A DNA stretch of 50,555 nucleotides from Actinomycetes bacterium (GCA_024280015.1 JAJRQY010000155.1:1-50555); one strand, 5' to 3'. Shown: positions 30,878-40,890, counted from the stretch's first letter. Numbers and translations are program-made. The notes: a model not told the origin generated them from the sequence alone.

Positions 30878-32087
30878 CAGACCACGGGATCTTCTTGTCC
30901 ACTCGAGGTTCACCGGGCAGACCCAGAACTTGCTCACCAATAATATTGCGCATGATCTCGCTCGTCCCACCCTCGATTGAATTGGCACGAACCCGCAGGA
31001 AGGCGTGGCCAACCGATGTGTCCAAACCAGAGACAGACAAGTCTTCGGGTCTGCGGAAAGTGAAGTCATAACCGGTGAGTCCGGCCGGTCCTTGCAGCGT
31101 CACACACAGATCAGTGATTTCTTGGTTCAGCGAAGCCATAGCGAGTTTTGAGACGGACATTTCTGGACCAGGGTTTCCGGCCCGGCGGTTGTTCCCGGCA
31201 CGGATGTTGGTGAGTCTCAAGACTTCAGAACGGATCCACAAGCTCATCAGCTCATCCTTGTGAGCAGCCGTCTTGCGATACTCGGGAAGCTCATTCCAGA
31301 TGTCAACCGCGGCCGAGATGGTCCCCGAACCGCGTTTCGGCGAGCTTCCACTGCCGGCACCAATGGCGTTTCGTTCGTTCATCAGGGTGGTGAGCGACAC
31401 TCGCCAACCATCTCCCGTATCGCCAATCCGGTCACTGTCTGGAATGCGAACGTCGGTCATATAGACCTCGTTGAACTCGGCCTCACCGGTGATCTGGCGC
31501 AGAGGCCGTACCTCCACTCCCTCAGAATGCATGTCCAGCGCAAAGTAGGTCATGCCCTTGTGCTTCGGAGTGGACGGATCAGACCGGGTCACCAACATGC
31601 CCCAATCAGCCACATGAGCCAGGGTGTTCCAAACCTTCTGACCATTGACTGTCCACTCTTCGCCGTCAAGTTCGGCTTTGGCCGCCAGCCCGGCAAAGTC
31701 GGAACCAGCACCGGGCTCACTAAAGAGCTGACACCAGATCTCCTCCCCGGTAAACATTGGCCGCATGAGACGTTGCTTTTGCTCGTCGCTGCCGTGGGTG
31801 GCGATGGTGGGAGCAGCCAGGTACATGAAGAAGGTGGATGACGCAGGGGCCTTGGCCCCAGCCTCGTGGAGACGTGTGGAAATAGTTCGTTGCAGCTCCG
31901 GCCGAAGTCCGAGCCCACCGGAAAGCCGGTCCGAGTGAACCCAAGCCAGTCCGGCATCGAACTGGAACCCTCGGAATTCTGCCGTGCTCAGGGTCATTGG
32001 GTCATGCTCAGACAACAAGGAATCGATTGCGGCATTGACCGCCTTCGTTTCGTCATCGATTGCTACCTCAGAGGGCGTGTCAGTCAT
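30861..32087 (-). CDS. Acyl-CoA dehydrogenase-family protein, partner of the APH kinase
   Basis: The 408-residue flavoenzyme shows FSEPGAGSDFAGLAAKAE, NGQKVWNTLAHVADWGML (FAD-contacting middle domain) and the C-terminal GGTSEIMRNIIGEQVLGLP. The gene pair recalls animal ACAD10/11, where one polypeptide has both domains, and bacterial lvaA/lvaC-like pairs in 4-hydroxy acid (levulinate or lactone) breakdown. Activity on a 4-phosphoacyl-CoA is therefore a reasonable inference, while plain acyl-CoA oxidation is the alternative. It is the first gene of the pair. A 37-base gap separates it from the GGDEF-EAL gene upstream. Confidence 0.9.
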   Translation of the reverse strand: MTDTPSEVAIDDETKAVNAAIDSLLSEHDPMTLSTAEFRGFQFDAGLAWVHSDRLSGGLGLRPELQRTISTRLHEAGAKAPASSTFFMYLAAPTIATHGSDEQKQRLMRPMFTGEEIWCQLFSEPGAGSDFAGLAAKAELDGEEWTVNGQKVWNTLAHVADWGMLVTRSDPSTPKHKGMTYFALDMHSEGVEVRPLRQITGEAEFNEVYMTDVRIPDSDRIGDTGDGWRVSLTTLMNERNAIGAGSGSSPKRGSGTISAAVDIWNELPEYRKTAAHKDELMSLWIRSEVLRLTNIRAGNNRRAGNPGPEMSVSKLAMASLNQEITDLCVTLQGPAGLTGYDFTFRRPEDLSVSGLDTSVGHAFLRVRANSIEGGTSEIMRNIIGEQVLGLPGEPRVDKKIPWSDVPRN

Positions 32088-32124
32088 TCACAGAGTCTGG
32101 CCGAGGTTGGCTCTGCGTCAAAGC

Positions 32125-34656
32125 TCAGGCCGAGAATTCCCGCGACTGCTCAGTCAAGCCGATTCGGACCGATTCCGAAACAGGTTTGGTTCGTACCCCG
32201 GACACCCACTGGTAGAACTCGCCTAGCGGTAAGGGCTTGGCGAACAGATAACCCTGCACAACGTCACAGTTCAGCTTGGCCAGCAGCTCGAGGGTTCGAA
32301 CATCTTCGACTCCTTCGGCAACGGCTTCCAAACCGAGTTCGTGAACCAACAAGATTGTTGACTTCACGATGGCGCGAGCATCAGAGGCGGTGAGGATCTC
32401 AAAGACGAATGATTGATCGATCTTGACCTCATCGATCGGCAGCCGCTGAAGATATTGCAGGGAGGAGTAGCCGGTCCCGTAGTCATCAACCGAGATGCGA
32501 CAGCCGAGATCCCGAAAGGCCTGGAGCTGAACAATGGCCCGGTCCAGGTCAACAACCAATGAATGCTCGGTGACCTCCATGCACAATGCTCGGCCGGGTA
32601 GGTTCCGTTTAGCCAACTCCTCAGTCACGAACTGGGGGAGGCGTCGGTCGAGGACGTCCCGGCTCATCAGGTTCACCGAGATGGGCAGATCAATGCCTTG
32701 TTTGGCCAGAGCCAAGCCAGCATCAAGGCTGGAGCGGATGACCATGCGAGTGAAGGCCCCGGCTTGAGAACCATGTTCGATCAGGTCCAAAAACTCATAG
32801 GGCGGAATGGTGCCAAGCTCGGGATGGTTCCAACGGATGAGTGCTTCGGCGCCAACCAGGGTTTGACCAACGGTTGTCAGCTGAGGTTGTAAGTAGATGC
32901 ACAGCTCGCCGTTCTCTATTGCCGACTTGATGTCACCGGCAAGTCGAAGTCGGCGTGGGCTGCTGGTGTCGTACTTCGGATCATAGGCAACCCAGTTCTG
33001 CTGGGTTCGCTTCGATTCGTACATGGCGACATCGGCCCGTCGTAGCAAGTCAGCGGGTAGTCGTCCATCTTCGGGGAAACGGGCCACACCGATGGAGACG
33101 CTGACGTCAAGCGAAATGTCTTCCAACTCGACCGATGCGGACAGTTCGTCAGCCAGGTCATCCAGACGTTGAACGAGCGCGTCCTGGTCGCGAACATCAT
33201 CGAGTACCACAGCGAATTCGTCGCCACCGAGTCTGGCTACCTGGTCCGTTGATCGCACTGAGTCGGTCAGCCGCTCAGCAACTGCTTGGAGGAGGAGGTC
33301 GCCGAACTGGTGACCGAGGGTGTCGTTCACTTCCTTGAATCGGTTGAGGTCAAAGATCAGGACCGCTCCGGCGCGCTCTTCTTCGCGCAACCGATCAAAC
33401 AGGAAGTCTTCCAACGTTCCTCGGTTAGCGAGGCCTGTGAGTTCATCAAACTTGGCTCGCTGTTCCAGTTGCCGTAGCAAGCGATCAGCGGACAAGGTCG
33501 AGTCAAAAGTCGATGCCATTGAGGTGAAGAGCGCGTGCTGTTGCTCGTCAAAGACTGAGTTGACTCCCAGTCGGTCAAAGACCATGAGCAAGCCGGGCTC
33601 GGGCCCGACATTGAGAACCCCGGTCCAGAATGCGTGTGTTGCCCCGAGGTGTTTGGCCACCACGGTTTCTAGATGACGAACCGAGCGCTGGTTGGCGTCA
33701 AAGACCCCGCTGCTCCATGGCCCAAACGTCACGCCATCCCGGGGAAAGGAGCTTTCATATGGCTCATTGTCGATGATCGCTCGGATCATGATTTCATCAT
33801 TGTCGGTGACGACGGCAAGAGCGGCACCTCGGGCTAGCAGGATGCCGCTGAGTTGGCGGAGACCAGCGTCCAAACTGTCCGGCCCGTTCAGAGCGGAGGC
33901 GAACCCGTGCAAGTACTGAAGATCATGGTGTTCGCGGCTGAGCCTGCCGTGGATTCGTAGCAGATAGGCAATGCCAAGAATTGGGATGGCACCAAGCAGC
34001 ACAAGTTCTCGAGTCTGAAGCATTGCTGCTGCGAGAATGATTGAGAACGTTGCCTCAACCGAGAGGATGAGCTGGCCTCGGCCGATCTGGCGGAACAACT
34101 CAGGTCGGAACTCGCGTTCGGCCAGCATGATGATCCCTGGTACCGCCATCAAGCTGAAGAGCGCAGACAACGCATGAGCGAGGCCGATGACCAACCACTG
34201 ATGCAGATGCTGGGGGTCTGAGCCGTTCAACACGGTTCCTGCCACCACAAGGGCGAGTGAGGTCTCGGCCCAAATCAGACTCACGTTCCAAAACAGTTTG
34301 ACCGGTGACTGGCGGCGGACAGCACCGAAGGTGATAGCACTACCAATGAGCCTGGCCAGGAGGATTCCGAGCGGATTCACCCACAGCAGGCCGATCACCA
34401 GGGGAGCCGCGGTAAGACTCAGACTGTGGGTCTCTTTGCGAATTTCGATGTGCAATGAGCGAGCCTCCGCGCCAAAGAAGAGGATCGTGAGACCGATGAC
34501 TGGAAGTAGGTCGAATGCAGGTCTGCTCTCTCCGGTGCTGAAGTTTTGCAGCAGAAGGCTGCCGAAACCGAGAAGTGCGAACGCGTACAGGATGATCGGC
34601 AGGCTGGTTCGGACCCGTGCAGGCAGGCGACCGTAGAGACGGCGCGTTAAGGACAT
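32125..34656 (-). CDS. Membrane GGDEF-EAL protein (cyclic di-GMP synthase and phosphodiesterase)
   Basis: The 843-residue protein begins with a multi-helix membrane sensor (about 15-240, MASE-like) and a GAF-like segment (about 245-400). The GGDEF domain has intact ARLGGDEFAVV (about 476) and an RSTD inhibitory site exactly five residues before it. The EAL domain has EALIRW, the Asn in ISVNLMSRD, CMEVTEHSL, DDYGTGYSS, VKIDQSFV and AEGVED. Both active sites thus look complete, so it may switch between making and breaking c-di-GMP, with feedback inhibition. Such proteins control the motile-sessile choice. An upstream motif shared with a lipoprotein gene resembles a sigma-28 promoter. Confidence 0.93.
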   Translation of the reverse strand: MSLTRRLYGRLPARVRTSLPIILYAFALLGFGSLLLQNFSTGESRPAFDLLPVIGLTILFFGAEARSLHIEIRKETHSLSLTAAPLVIGLLWVNPLGILLARLIGSAITFGAVRRQSPVKLFWNVSLIWAETSLALVVAGTVLNGSDPQHLHQWLVIGLAHALSALFSLMAVPGIIMLAEREFRPELFRQIGRGQLILSVEATFSIILAAAMLQTRELVLLGAIPILGIAYLLRIHGRLSREHHDLQYLHGFASALNGPDSLDAGLRQLSGILLARGAALAVVTDNDEIMIRAIIDNEPYESSFPRDGVTFGPWSSGVFDANQRSVRHLETVVAKHLGATHAFWTGVLNVGPEPGLLMVFDRLGVNSVFDEQQHALFTSMASTFDSTLSADRLLRQLEQRAKFDELTGLANRGTLEDFLFDRLREEERAGAVLIFDLNRFKEVNDTLGHQFGDLLLQAVAERLTDSVRSTDQVARLGGDEFAVVLDDVRDQDALVQRLDDLADELSASVELEDISLDVSVSIGVARFPEDGRLPADLLRRADVAMYESKRTQQNWVAYDPKYDTSSPRRLRLAGDIKSAIENGELCIYLQPQLTTVGQTLVGAEALIRWNHPELGTIPPYEFLDLIEHGSQAGAFTRMVIRSSLDAGLALAKQGIDLPISVNLMSRDVLDRRLPQFVTEELAKRNLPGRALCMEVTEHSLVVDLDRAIVQLQAFRDLGCRISVDDYGTGYSSLQYLQRLPIDEVKIDQSFVFEILTASDARAIVKSTILLVHELGLEAVAEGVEDVRTLELLAKLNCDVVQGYLFAKPLPLGEFYQWVSGVRTKPVSESVRIGLTEQSREFSA

Positions 34657-34743
34657 TGATGCCTCAAGCCGCAGAATTGTGGTGATCGGAACCGCAGGCG
34701 GTGTGGATCCGTCATCGCAGGCACCTACTTTGCTGTCCGGTAA

Positions 34744-34771
34744 CTATCGGACGAAAGCAAGCAGGATTAAG
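34744..34771 (-). promoter_or_regulatory. Sigma-28-like promoter candidate of the GGDEF-EAL gene
   Basis: On the minus strand CTTAAT (34771-34766), a 15-base spacer and CCGATAG (34750-34744) lie 88 bases before the ATG. The block TTCGTCCGATAGTTA is identical to 747-761 before the 766 lipoprotein. It overlaps a small hairpin (GTCCG/CGGAC). Confidence 0.45.
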
Positions 34772-34828
34772 GGTCTGAGTGTGTTCTAGCGTTTGCCTTC
34801 AGGAGAAGGTTTGGCCATGTTTGAACGG

Positions 34829-37156
34829 TCAGTCTCGATGAATGGCCGACCAGATCCGTTCTGGGGTAAGCGGCATGTCGATATGAGTCACGCCGAGATG
34901 ACTGACTGCGTCAATGACTGCATTGTGCAGAGCCGGGGTGGAGCCAATGGTGCCGGATTCTCCAATCCCCTTGGCCCCCAAGGGATTTCGAAAGGTTGGT
35001 GTCTCAGTATTGCTGGATTCGAAATTGATCAGCTCGGTGGCTGAGGGGATGAGGTAGTCCATCAGATTGCTGGTGATCGGGTTGCCATCATCGTCATAGC
35101 AAACCTGCTCGAACAGTGCTTGCGCGACACCTTGGGCGATACCGCCATGCTGCTGACCCCGTACGAGCATCGGGTTGAGAATTTTGCCGCAGTCGTCTAC
35201 GGCAATGTGACGCAGGATCTCGATCTGGCCGGTTTCGGTGTCAACCTCAACGAGCGAGACATGGGACCCGAACGGATAGGTCGAGTCCTGTCCGTCAAAG
35301 TCCAGCTCGTGGGCTAGGCCCCCCTCCATGTCGGCTGGTCGACGTGACGCGTCATTGGCTGCCGACGCTAGCTCACCCCAGGTGATGGCCTTGGCCGGAA
35401 CGCCGGCGACCTGGAGGCCACTGTTTCCACTATGGCCTGCAGCCACGCTCTTCTCGATATCGCTGACGTTGGCCTCCAGTAAGTGAGCGGCCAGGAGTTT
35501 CGCTTTCTCCAGGACGGTTTTGCTGGCGACATGAACGGCTGACCCGGCAGTCTGTAGCGAACGTGATCCCATCGTTCCAGCCCCACGGGGGATGTGATCG
35601 GTGTCGGACTGGACCAGGGTGATCTTGTCCATGGGGATTCCCAACATGTCCGAAACCAGCATGGAGAACGCCGTGTCGTGACCTTGGCCATGGGCACTGG
35701 TACCAACTCGTGCCGTAGCGGTACCGTCTTCGTGGACCTCAACCGCGCCGAACTCGATGTGTAGGCCGTTTGGTGCTGTTACCTCGACATAGCTGGCGAT
35801 ACCGATTCCCAATTGTTTGGTGGAACCGCTTGCTCTCCGCTCGGTCTGGGCCTTCAGCATGTCGCTATATCCGGCAACCTCAAGTGCTTGGTCCAGAGCC
35901 TTGTCGTACTCGCCGACGTCGTAATTGGACCCACCATGGGTGGTGAGGGGAAAGTCTTCCGGCTGCAGGAAGTTTCGTCGTCGAATTTCGACTGGATCGA
36001 TACCAAGCTCATCAGCAGCGATATCGATGATGCGCTCCAGGAGTTGGGTGGCCTCTGGCCGACCGGCACCGCGATAGGCCGCCGTCGCCGTGGTGTTGGT
36101 CATGACCGAGCGTGCCCGGAAGCGCAGTTTCGGAATCTTGTACACACCCTGGCTCATGGATTGGGTGAAGACAGGCAGGAGGGCTCCGATAGCGGGATAG
36201 GAACCGGCATTGGCAATGACATCGATATCAATGCCAGTGATAATCCCGTCATTGCTGAGTCCGAGCTTGCCGTAGAGGACCATGTCTCGGCCATGGGCCA
36301 TGGCGACCATGTTTTCGCTTCGACCCTCGGTCCACTTCATCGGGCGCTGAAGCTCTAACGCTAGGGCCGCAGTAAGGATGAACTCGGTATAGGGGCCGGC
36401 CTTTGATCCAAAACCGCCACCCACGGTCGGTGCCGCGACACGCAGTGCATCGGCCTCTAGGCCAAGTTGTCCGAGCAAGGCATCGCGGACTCCAATCGGG
36501 TTCTGGCTTGGGATCCAGACCTCAAGCTTTCCGTTCATGTTGGGTAGGGCGACACAACCGTTGGTCTCCATTGGCACACCGGCCAAGCGTTGGCTGACGA
36601 CGCGCGCTTCGATAACTCGATTGGCGTCGGCCAGCGGGTCTTCGTCACCAATGGAGGTTTCGAAGATCTGGTTGCTGGCGGGAGCACCGTCAATCACATG
36701 CTCCGCGAACAGGATGGGAGCGCCATCAAGCAATGCTTGCTCGGCGTCGGTGACCACGGGCAATGGCTCATATTCGACCAGGACGGCTTCAACCGCGTCT
36801 TCGGCTTGGGCCCGAGTCTCGGCAACAACGACGGCGACGATGTCACCAACGAAGCGGACCTTGCCTTTGGCCAGTGGAGGTCGAGCCACCGCCGGTGGCC
36901 AGATGGGGAAGCCCAGAAATGGCTCCAACTCAAGGGTTTGGGCGCTGTGGACGGCGATGACTCCTGGTTGGGACCGAGCCTCAGCTAGATCAATTGATTC
37001 AATGCCGGCGTGAGCAAATGGAGAGCGAACAAAATGCACATGGCAGAGCCCATCGACGACCATGTCGTCGTAGAATTGGTCGGTTCCAAAGAGGAGAGAC
37101 GGGTCCTCCTTGCGAAGGACAGCGTTGCCGAGGATGGAGCCTTGCACGTTGGTCAT
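34829..37156 (-). CDS. Molybdopterin-binding subunit of a xanthine dehydrogenase/CODH family enzyme (form II CoxL-like)
   Basis: The 775-residue protein carries the a/b hammerhead domain (N-terminal 150 residues) and the molybdopterin domains (VGGGFGSK, SAHGQGHDTAF, and GAKGIGESGTIG with the catalytic Glu). The active-site loop reads AYRGAGR (about residue 357). That is the form II signature; true aerobic CO dehydrogenases (form I) have AYxCSFR with an S-Cu cysteine. It is therefore more likely an aldehyde or N-heterocycle hydroxylase. The usual FAD and 2Fe-2S subunits are not adjacent: neighbours are a GGDEF-EAL gene and an oxidoreductase. They must be elsewhere or the unit is unusual. Confidence 0.9.
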   Translation of the reverse strand: MTNVQGSILGNAVLRKEDPSLLFGTDQFYDDMVVDGLCHVHFVRSPFAHAGIESIDLAEARSQPGVIAVHSAQTLELEPFLGFPIWPPAVARPPLAKGKVRFVGDIVAVVVAETRAQAEDAVEAVLVEYEPLPVVTDAEQALLDGAPILFAEHVIDGAPASNQIFETSIGDEDPLADANRVIEARVVSQRLAGVPMETNGCVALPNMNGKLEVWIPSQNPIGVRDALLGQLGLEADALRVAAPTVGGGFGSKAGPYTEFILTAALALELQRPMKWTEGRSENMVAMAHGRDMVLYGKLGLSNDGIITGIDIDVIANAGSYPAIGALLPVFTQSMSQGVYKIPKLRFRARSVMTNTTATAAYRGAGRPEATQLLERIIDIAADELGIDPVEIRRRNFLQPEDFPLTTHGGSNYDVGEYDKALDQALEVAGYSDMLKAQTERRASGSTKQLGIGIASYVEVTAPNGLHIEFGAVEVHEDGTATARVGTSAHGQGHDTAFSMLVSDMLGIPMDKITLVQSDTDHIPRGAGTMGSRSLQTAGSAVHVASKTVLEKAKLLAAHLLEANVSDIEKSVAAGHSGNSGLQVAGVPAKAITWGELASAANDASRRPADMEGGLAHELDFDGQDSTYPFGSHVSLVEVDTETGQIEILRHIAVDDCGKILNPMLVRGQQHGGIAQGVAQALFEQVCYDDDGNPITSNLMDYLIPSATELINFESSNTETPTFRNPLGAKGIGESGTIGSTPALHNAVIDAVSHLGVTHIDMPLTPERIWSAIHRD

Positions 37157-37215
37157 GCCTGAGCTTAGGTGGATTCGAAGGCTCCCAAGTAGTTACTCCT
37201 TGTTGGCTGAACAAC

Positions 37216-40200
37216 TCAGTTCAGGAATGAGTCCAGGGCAGCCTTGATCTCGACCTGGTATTTTTCGATATTGCCCATCTTCACTTCGGCGAACCCACGG
37301 ATCTGGTCAGCGAGGTCGGCGATGCCGACAGCCTCGTGATAGCGCTTGGCGTCGCTAGATCCGGTCGAGAGTTCTTCGATCAGGGTGGTGATGAGATTCT
37401 CGTAGTCAACAATGAGGGCCCTCTCGGCCACTCGTTCGGCTGACCGACCGAAAGGATCAAATCGCGTGCCCCTGGCTTTCTTTGCCCTGACCAGGCCCTG
37501 AAACATTTTGCGACCGGCGACCTCGGGAATAGCGATTTTACGGTCGATCCCAACCGCTTTCATGGTCGGCGGCTCAAGCCGGTAGCTAAGTTTGGCGTTC
37601 GGTCCAAAGAGGGCTTTGGCCTGATCGGACAGATCGGAATTCAGGGCCAGTCTGGCTACCTCGTACTCATCCTTATAGGTCATGAGCTTGGACAGGTGCC
37701 GGGCCACGGTTTCGCTTAAATCGCACGAATCGCCGGCAAACTGCTTCTCAGCTTCGCGGACGTTGCTAACGAAATGAGCGTAACGCTCGGCATACCCTTG
37801 ATCTTGGAAGCCTTCCAATTGAGGAAGCCGCCAGGCCAGGGTTTCTTGAAGCTGGCTGTCACCGCCAATGCGTTCGGCCAAAGCAGCAAGGCGACCAGTC
37901 AGCATGGGTGGTCCGGCAGGCTTGTCGCCGGAGCGGGCACCACCGGAGTCCAAGGAAGCCAGCAGGGATTCGTCGGTGGCCAGGCGGCGGCCAAGCCGGA
38001 AGGCGTCCAGGTTCATCTGGACCGCAACTCCATTGAGTTCGATAGCGCGCTCGATGCTTTCACCGGTAACGGGCAGCATGCCTCGTTGATAGGCCAGGCC
38101 AACAACCATGGTGTTGGCGGCCGGTTGGGAAGCGAAGACTCGCCGAGCGATACCGGTGGCATCCAGCCAGAGATTCTCTTCTGAGCGGGTGACCTCATCA
38201 ATGCTGGAACGGAACTGGGCCAGCTCGGGGAACTTGTCGGCGGCACGACCAGCAGCCATATTGCCGGTTGGTACCAGCCCGGTGGAGACAACGGCTCGGG
38301 TTCGCTCCGGTGAGGCTCGGTCCAGGTTCTTCATCATGGTTAGGAGATCGAAGACCAAGATGGCGTCGGCTTCACCTGGCCCTACCCGGTTGGAAGACTC
38401 CGGTGAGTCGGTTGTGATTCGCAGGTTGGAGACAACGGAGCCACCCTTCTGGGCTAGCCCAGTCTGGTCCAATCCGGTCGAGTACTTGTTGTCCAGTAGG
38501 GCAGCGGTTGCGATGACCTGGTTGACAGTGACAACACCGGTTCCGCCAATACCGACCAGAAGGATGGTGCCTTCGTCGGGGATCACGGGATGTGGGGGCA
38601 AGTCGCCTTGAGGGATCTCGGCAAGGGCTACCTCGGACCCTTCTGGTCCTCTTGCCGTCATTGACGGCTTGTGATCTGCATCTTGAGGATCGACTTCGAC
38701 GGTGACGAAAGCCGGACAGTTGCCTTTCAGACAGGTGAGATCGTAGTTGCAGCTCTCTTGATGGATCTGTGTCTTGCGACCAAAGGGAGTCTGCACCGGA
38801 TGCACGCTGGCGCAGTTGGAGACTTCGCCACAATCACCACAGCCTTCACAGATCGATTCGTCAATCATCACCCGTGTCGTTGGGGTTTCGATCTTCCCTC
38901 GCTTGCGGCTGCGGCGAAGTTCGGCGGCGCAGGCCTGGTCATAGATCAAGACAGTGACGCCGGAGATGTCTCGAAGCTCGAGCTGGGCTGCATCTAACTT
39001 GTCGCGATGAACCAGGCTGGAAGTCTTAGCGAAGCTTGAACCGGATGGGTACTTCTTCGGGTCATCGGCGACGACGATTGTCTTGGCCACCCCTTCGGCC
39101 TGGAGCCAGTGTGTCAGGTTGGGAACGCTGATTTCACCGGCGGCGTCTTGGCCGCCGGTCATGGCGACTGTGCCGTTGTAGAGGATCTTGTAGGTGATGT
39201 TGGTGCCAGCCGAAACAGCTTGGCGAATGGCCAGGGACCCGGAGTGGGCCAGGGTCCCGTCTCCCAGGTTTTGGAAGCGGTGGTTGTCGGCAACGAAGGG
39301 TGCCATGCCAACCCACTGAGCGCCTTCGCCCCCCATATGGGTCACTCCAAAGACCTGGCGATCCATATTGAGTGACATGGTGTGGCAACCAATGCCACCA
39401 TGGCCTCGAGATCCGTCGGGCAAGACGGTCGAGCGATTGTGGGGACAGCCAGAGCAGAAGTAGGCGGTGCGGCTCTGGACGGCAAGGCCAGGGGAGGCGA
39501 CGGGGGCGGCGGAAGCTGCGACGACGGGAATTCGCTCACGGGTCATTCGTTCGGATCCAACAAGCGAGTTCAGGCGCTGGCGAAGTGGCCCTTGCAGATC
39601 CCCGGTTAGCAAGCCACCGTGGGAGGCAAACATCGGGCGTCCATCGGGGTCGGACTTACCGATCACCTGGGGGAGGTGTGAGGGCCCATTGCTGCTTGGA
39701 CTGTTCAGGCGTTGGTACAGCAGGTCCCGAATCTGGGTTTCGATGAAGGCGCGTTTCTCCTCCACGACAATGATTTCGTCCAAGCCGTCAGCGAATTCGA
39801 ACAAACGCGTTGGTTCCAGTGGCCAGATCATGGCTGGCTTGTACAAACGAATTCCCGCCTCGGCTAGTTCAGCGTCGCTACCGAATCCCAGGGTCTTGAG
39901 CGCGTCGCGAAGTTCGCCATAGACCGGGCCGGCACAAACAATGCCGACCTTGGCCTTTTGAGCCAGAGCCTCGTCCTCAGGCCGGATGATCCGATCGAAG
40001 CTGAAGCCTATAGCACTGTTTTGGGCAGCACTGAATGCCTTGGCTGCTTCGAGTCGGTGCCCGAACATCTCCTGCTCCAAGAAGAGTGACATTGGGGCAA
40101 TCAATGTGCTGCTCTGGCGGTGATGCCATTGTTCGCCATCGACCAGATAACTGGCAGGCTGCAAGGTGAAGCGGTCGAGATCCAGGTCGACGGTGGCGTA

Positions 40201-40890
40201 GGAATCAGCGACATTGGTGTGGAGCTTCATGGCAACCCATGCGCCACTGAACCGTGACATGGCATAACCCAGGCGGCCAAAATCCAGCACATCCTGCACA
40301 GTTGACGGGTAAAGCACTGGCATGGCCAGATCCGATAGCGCCCATTCGGAGGCGGAGGCAATGGTGGAGGACTTGCAGGCCGGGTCGTCACCAGCCACCG
40401 CGATGACACCGCCGTTGGCGTGAACCCCCGAGGTGTTGGCGTGGCGGAAGACATCGCCGGTCCGGTCAACGCCAGGTCCTTTCCCGTACCAGAGCCCCAT
40501 AACCCCATCAAACAGTGCCGTCTCTTCTAACGCTGTTTGCTGGGTCCCCCAAATAGCAGTGGCACCAAGGTCTTCGTTGACACCGCTGATGAACCGAACA
40601 TCGTTCGCTTCCAGAACCTTGCGGTCTTGGTCATAGGCCTGGTCCATGCCGCCAACCGGTGAACCGCGGTAGCCACAAATCAGGGCCGCCGTTCGCAGTC
40701 CGTTGCGTTCATCGACACGTTTCTGGTCGAGGGGAACCCGAATGATGGCCTGGATCCCCGTCATGGCGACAGTGCCTGTGGTCTCGGTTATCCGATCACT
40801 GAGCTGATAGGTCTCTCGCCGGGACCCGGAGGAGGAGGCGTCGGTTGAGGGCGGAGCGTCCGGTGAGGGAAGAGGGCTTGTTGCGGTCAC
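37216..40890 (-). CDS. Fused indolepyruvate:ferredoxin oxidoreductase family protein
   Basis: The 1224-residue single polypeptide joins the TPP-dependent alpha part and the gamma/beta part. Visible are a pyruvate-oxidoreductase N-terminal domain, a cysteine cluster (FCSGCPHNRST), the TPP site (LGDGTLAHSG and NITYKILYNGT), a ferredoxin-like 4Fe-4S region (CEGCGDCGE, then SCNYDLTCLKGNCPAF) and the C-terminal catalytic domain (GIGGTGVVTVNQV). It oxidises aryl- or branched-chain 2-oxo acids to acyl-CoA with reduction of ferredoxin. The fused form is common in aerobic proteobacteria and actinobacteria. The start is GTG 40890. It is divergent from the FMN oxidase, across a region with nested hairpins. 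Confidence 0.93.
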   Translation of the reverse strand: MTATSPLPSPDAPPSTDASSSGSRRETYQLSDRITETTGTVAMTGIQAIIRVPLDQKRVDERNGLRTAALICGYRGSPVGGMDQAYDQDRKVLEANDVRFISGVNEDLGATAIWGTQQTALEETALFDGVMGLWYGKGPGVDRTGDVFRHANTSGVHANGGVIAVAGDDPACKSSTIASASEWALSDLAMPVLYPSTVQDVLDFGRLGYAMSRFSGAWVAMKLHTNVADSYATVDLDLDRFTLQPASYLVDGEQWHHRQSSTLIAPMSLFLEQEMFGHRLEAAKAFSAAQNSAIGFSFDRIIRPEDEALAQKAKVGIVCAGPVYGELRDALKTLGFGSDAELAEAGIRLYKPAMIWPLEPTRLFEFADGLDEIIVVEEKRAFIETQIRDLLYQRLNSPSSNGPSHLPQVIGKSDPDGRPMFASHGGLLTGDLQGPLRQRLNSLVGSERMTRERIPVVAASAAPVASPGLAVQSRTAYFCSGCPHNRSTVLPDGSRGHGGIGCHTMSLNMDRQVFGVTHMGGEGAQWVGMAPFVADNHRFQNLGDGTLAHSGSLAIRQAVSAGTNITYKILYNGTVAMTGGQDAAGEISVPNLTHWLQAEGVAKTIVVADDPKKYPSGSSFAKTSSLVHRDKLDAAQLELRDISGVTVLIYDQACAAELRRSRKRGKIETPTTRVMIDESICEGCGDCGEVSNCASVHPVQTPFGRKTQIHQESCNYDLTCLKGNCPAFVTVEVDPQDADHKPSMTARGPEGSEVALAEIPQGDLPPHPVIPDEGTILLVGIGGTGVVTVNQVIATAALLDNKYSTGLDQTGLAQKGGSVVSNLRITTDSPESSNRVGPGEADAILVFDLLTMMKNLDRASPERTRAVVSTGLVPTGNMAAGRAADKFPELAQFRSSIDEVTRSEENLWLDATGIARRVFASQPAANTMVVGLAYQRGMLPVTGESIERAIELNGVAVQMNLDAFRLGRRLATDESLLASLDSGGARSGDKPAGPPMLTGRLAALAERIGGDSQLQETLAWRLPQLEGFQDQGYAERYAHFVSNVREAEKQFAGDSCDLSETVARHLSKLMTYKDEYEVARLALNSDLSDQAKALFGPNAKLSYRLEPPTMKAVGIDRKIAIPEVAGRKMFQGLVRAKKARGTRFDPFGRSAERVAERALIVDYENLITTLIEELSTGSSDAKRYHEAVGIADLADQIRGFAEVKMGNIEKYQVEIKAALDSFLN

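Noticed and set aside
34657-34828. Cyclic di-GMP riboswitch upstream of the GGDEF-EAL gene
   Set aside because: The leader has a small hairpin but not the conserved GEMM core; a promoter element explains the conserved block better.
34829-37156. Aerobic CO dehydrogenase (form I)
   Set aside because: The active-site loop is AYRGAGR, not AYxCSFR, so the copper-binding cysteine is missing.
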